This document shows positions 63,232 to 64,000 of a DNA stretch of 64,000 nucleotides, piece after piece. The notes below the pieces were generated by a model that saw only the letters and a list, made by a program, of their open reading frames with translations, made no database searches and was not told where the DNA came from. This stretch comes from Roseomonas aerilata DSM 19363 (GTDB taxonomy: Bacteria > Pseudomonadota > Alphaproteobacteria > Acetobacterales > Acetobacteraceae), in assembly GCF_000711725.1 (NCBI RefSeq), contig NZ_JONP01000007.1, positions 1-64,000 on the forward strand. Direction: 5' to 3'. The number at the start of each line of letters is the position of its first letter. The first letter of the stretch is position 1. A program made the translations under genes and the position numbers.

Positions 63232-64000
63232 CTACCCCGCGCTGAGCGGCAGCGCGACGTTGACGGCCACGTAGCCGAGCGCCGCCACCGCCACCGTCAC
63301 CCGGTCGAAGCCGCGGGAGAGTTCCTTGTCCCCCCGGATCGACCACAGGTAGATCGAGGCGATCGTCGCGATCAGCGAGAAGAAGATCGTGAACAGCCCG
63401 AGGAAGGTCACGTACTCCACCAGCCCGAACTGCCCGGAGGAGGGGATCAGCGACCCCGCGAGGTAGGAGTTCGCCACCGCGCCGAAATACGACCCCGCGA
63501 CCATCGAGAAGCGCGGCCCTGCATCCGAGGCCCGCAGCCCGAAGCTCGCGAAGCACAGCGCCATGCCCGCGAAGAGCCCGATGAAAACCTTGAAGTAGAC
63601 GCCCATCCCCGTGCGCGCGATGCCCACGCCATAGGTGTACATGCTGAAGGTCCGGTTCCCCGCCGCCGCCCGCGGATCCCCGTAGGAGGTGCGGTAGGTA
63701 TGCGCCTTCACCACCTGCGCCGCCCGGTTCGCGACCGTGTAGCCCGAGATCTTCACGCGCGAGCTGATCCCGGCCGCCGGGTCCGCCACGTAGCGCAAGG
63801 CGGAGGCGTCCAGCCGCGCGTCCTCCATGTAGAGGTTCAGCTGGTGGCTGTCGCGCGGCACCCGGGTCGTGTTGAAGAACTTCGTCATCCGCGCGGTCAC
63901 GCGGTAGCGCTGGTAGTTCGTTCCGTCCGGCCCGTAATACTCGTCCTGCACCTCCTTGCGGGTGATGCTGCCGTCCACCAGCCGGAAGTTCGCCCCCGGG
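63232..64000 (-). CDS. Putative pentameric ligand-gated ion channel (partial)
   Basis: 256 residues of the C-terminal part; the frame continues beyond the window edge, so the N terminus is missing. It has an extracellular beta-rich end with RVPRDSHQLNLYMED, similar in place to the conserved loop of pLGICs, then four membrane helices: YFKVFIGLFAGMALCFASF, RFSMVAGSYFGAVANSYL, EYVTFLGLFTIFFSLIATIASIYLW (split here) and FDRVTVAVAALGYVAVNV. Helix 2-3 spacing with SLIPSSGQF matches bacterial channel relatives as I remember them. It is an inner-membrane protein; the ligand is unknown. It faces the ABC exporter across FHR-13. Confidence 0.62.
   Translation of the reverse strand, partial: PGANFRLVDGSITRKEVQDEYYGPDGTNYQRYRVTARMTKFFNTTRVPRDSHQLNLYMEDARLDASALRYVADPAAGISSRVKISGYTVANRAAQVVKAHTYRTSYGDPRAAAGNRTFSMYTYGVGIARTGMGVYFKVFIGLFAGMALCFASFGLRASDAGPRFSMVAGSYFGAVANSYLAGSLIPSSGQFGLVEYVTFLGLFTIFFSLIATIASIYLWSIRGDKELSRGFDRVTVAVAALGYVAVNVALPLSAG

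Overview
The window looks like a chromosomal segment of a very GC-rich alphaproteobacterium, most likely a Rhodospirillales/Acetobacteraceae (Roseomonas-like) organism. This is inferred from base composition, from Bug-type solute receptors, and from the gene order hemE, hemH, hemJ, rho, mnmE, mnmG, rsmG, parA, parB on one side and ppsR, maf, aroE, coaE, dnaQ on the other. In alphaproteobacteria these two blocks flank the chromosomal replication origin.

Layout. 1-3661: alpha/beta hydrolase, ene-reductase, MFS exporter. 3894-7872: chaperones grpE, dnaK, dnaJ. 8111-10585: FAD-linked hydroxyacid oxidase and a TctC-type receptor. 10629-13153: gshB, aroE, coaE. 13495-15882: dnaQ facing maf and ppsR. 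15883-16216: predicted oriC with 12 GANTC sites, a DnaA-box match and an AT-rich end, followed by hemE. 17625-32886: an accessory block separating hemE from hemH. It holds an SDR, a hybrid histidine kinase, hydrolases, a protease, a galactofuranose-type glycan cluster and a second Bug receptor. 33167-35444: hemH, HAD hydrolase, hemJ. 35661-40146: archaeal-type CDC48 ATPase, lytic transglycosylase, Nudix hydrolase. 40371-45229: rho and accessory genes. 45239-50715: mnmE, mnmG, rsmG, parA, parB, with two parS sites inside coding sequence. 50927-56067: hydantoinase/oxoprolinase fusion and dihydropyrimidinase. 56148-64000: PEP-CTERM protein, sensor kinase, a DUF6502/DUF5666-like operon, phosphoesterase, ABC exporter, and the end of a putative pentameric ligand-gated channel.

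The most unusual feature is a family of about 200-270 bp intergenic repeats, called FHR (four-hairpin repeat) here. There are 13 more or less complete copies, one cut by the window edge, and one solo end. Each is a fixed series of perfect or near-perfect palindromes (A, C, E, F, sometimes G), some copies with short terminal inverted repeats. All lie directly behind stop codons, mostly between convergent genes, and none lies between divergent genes. Several coincide with places where the conserved origin-proximal gene order is broken. I do not recognise this family from any described element.
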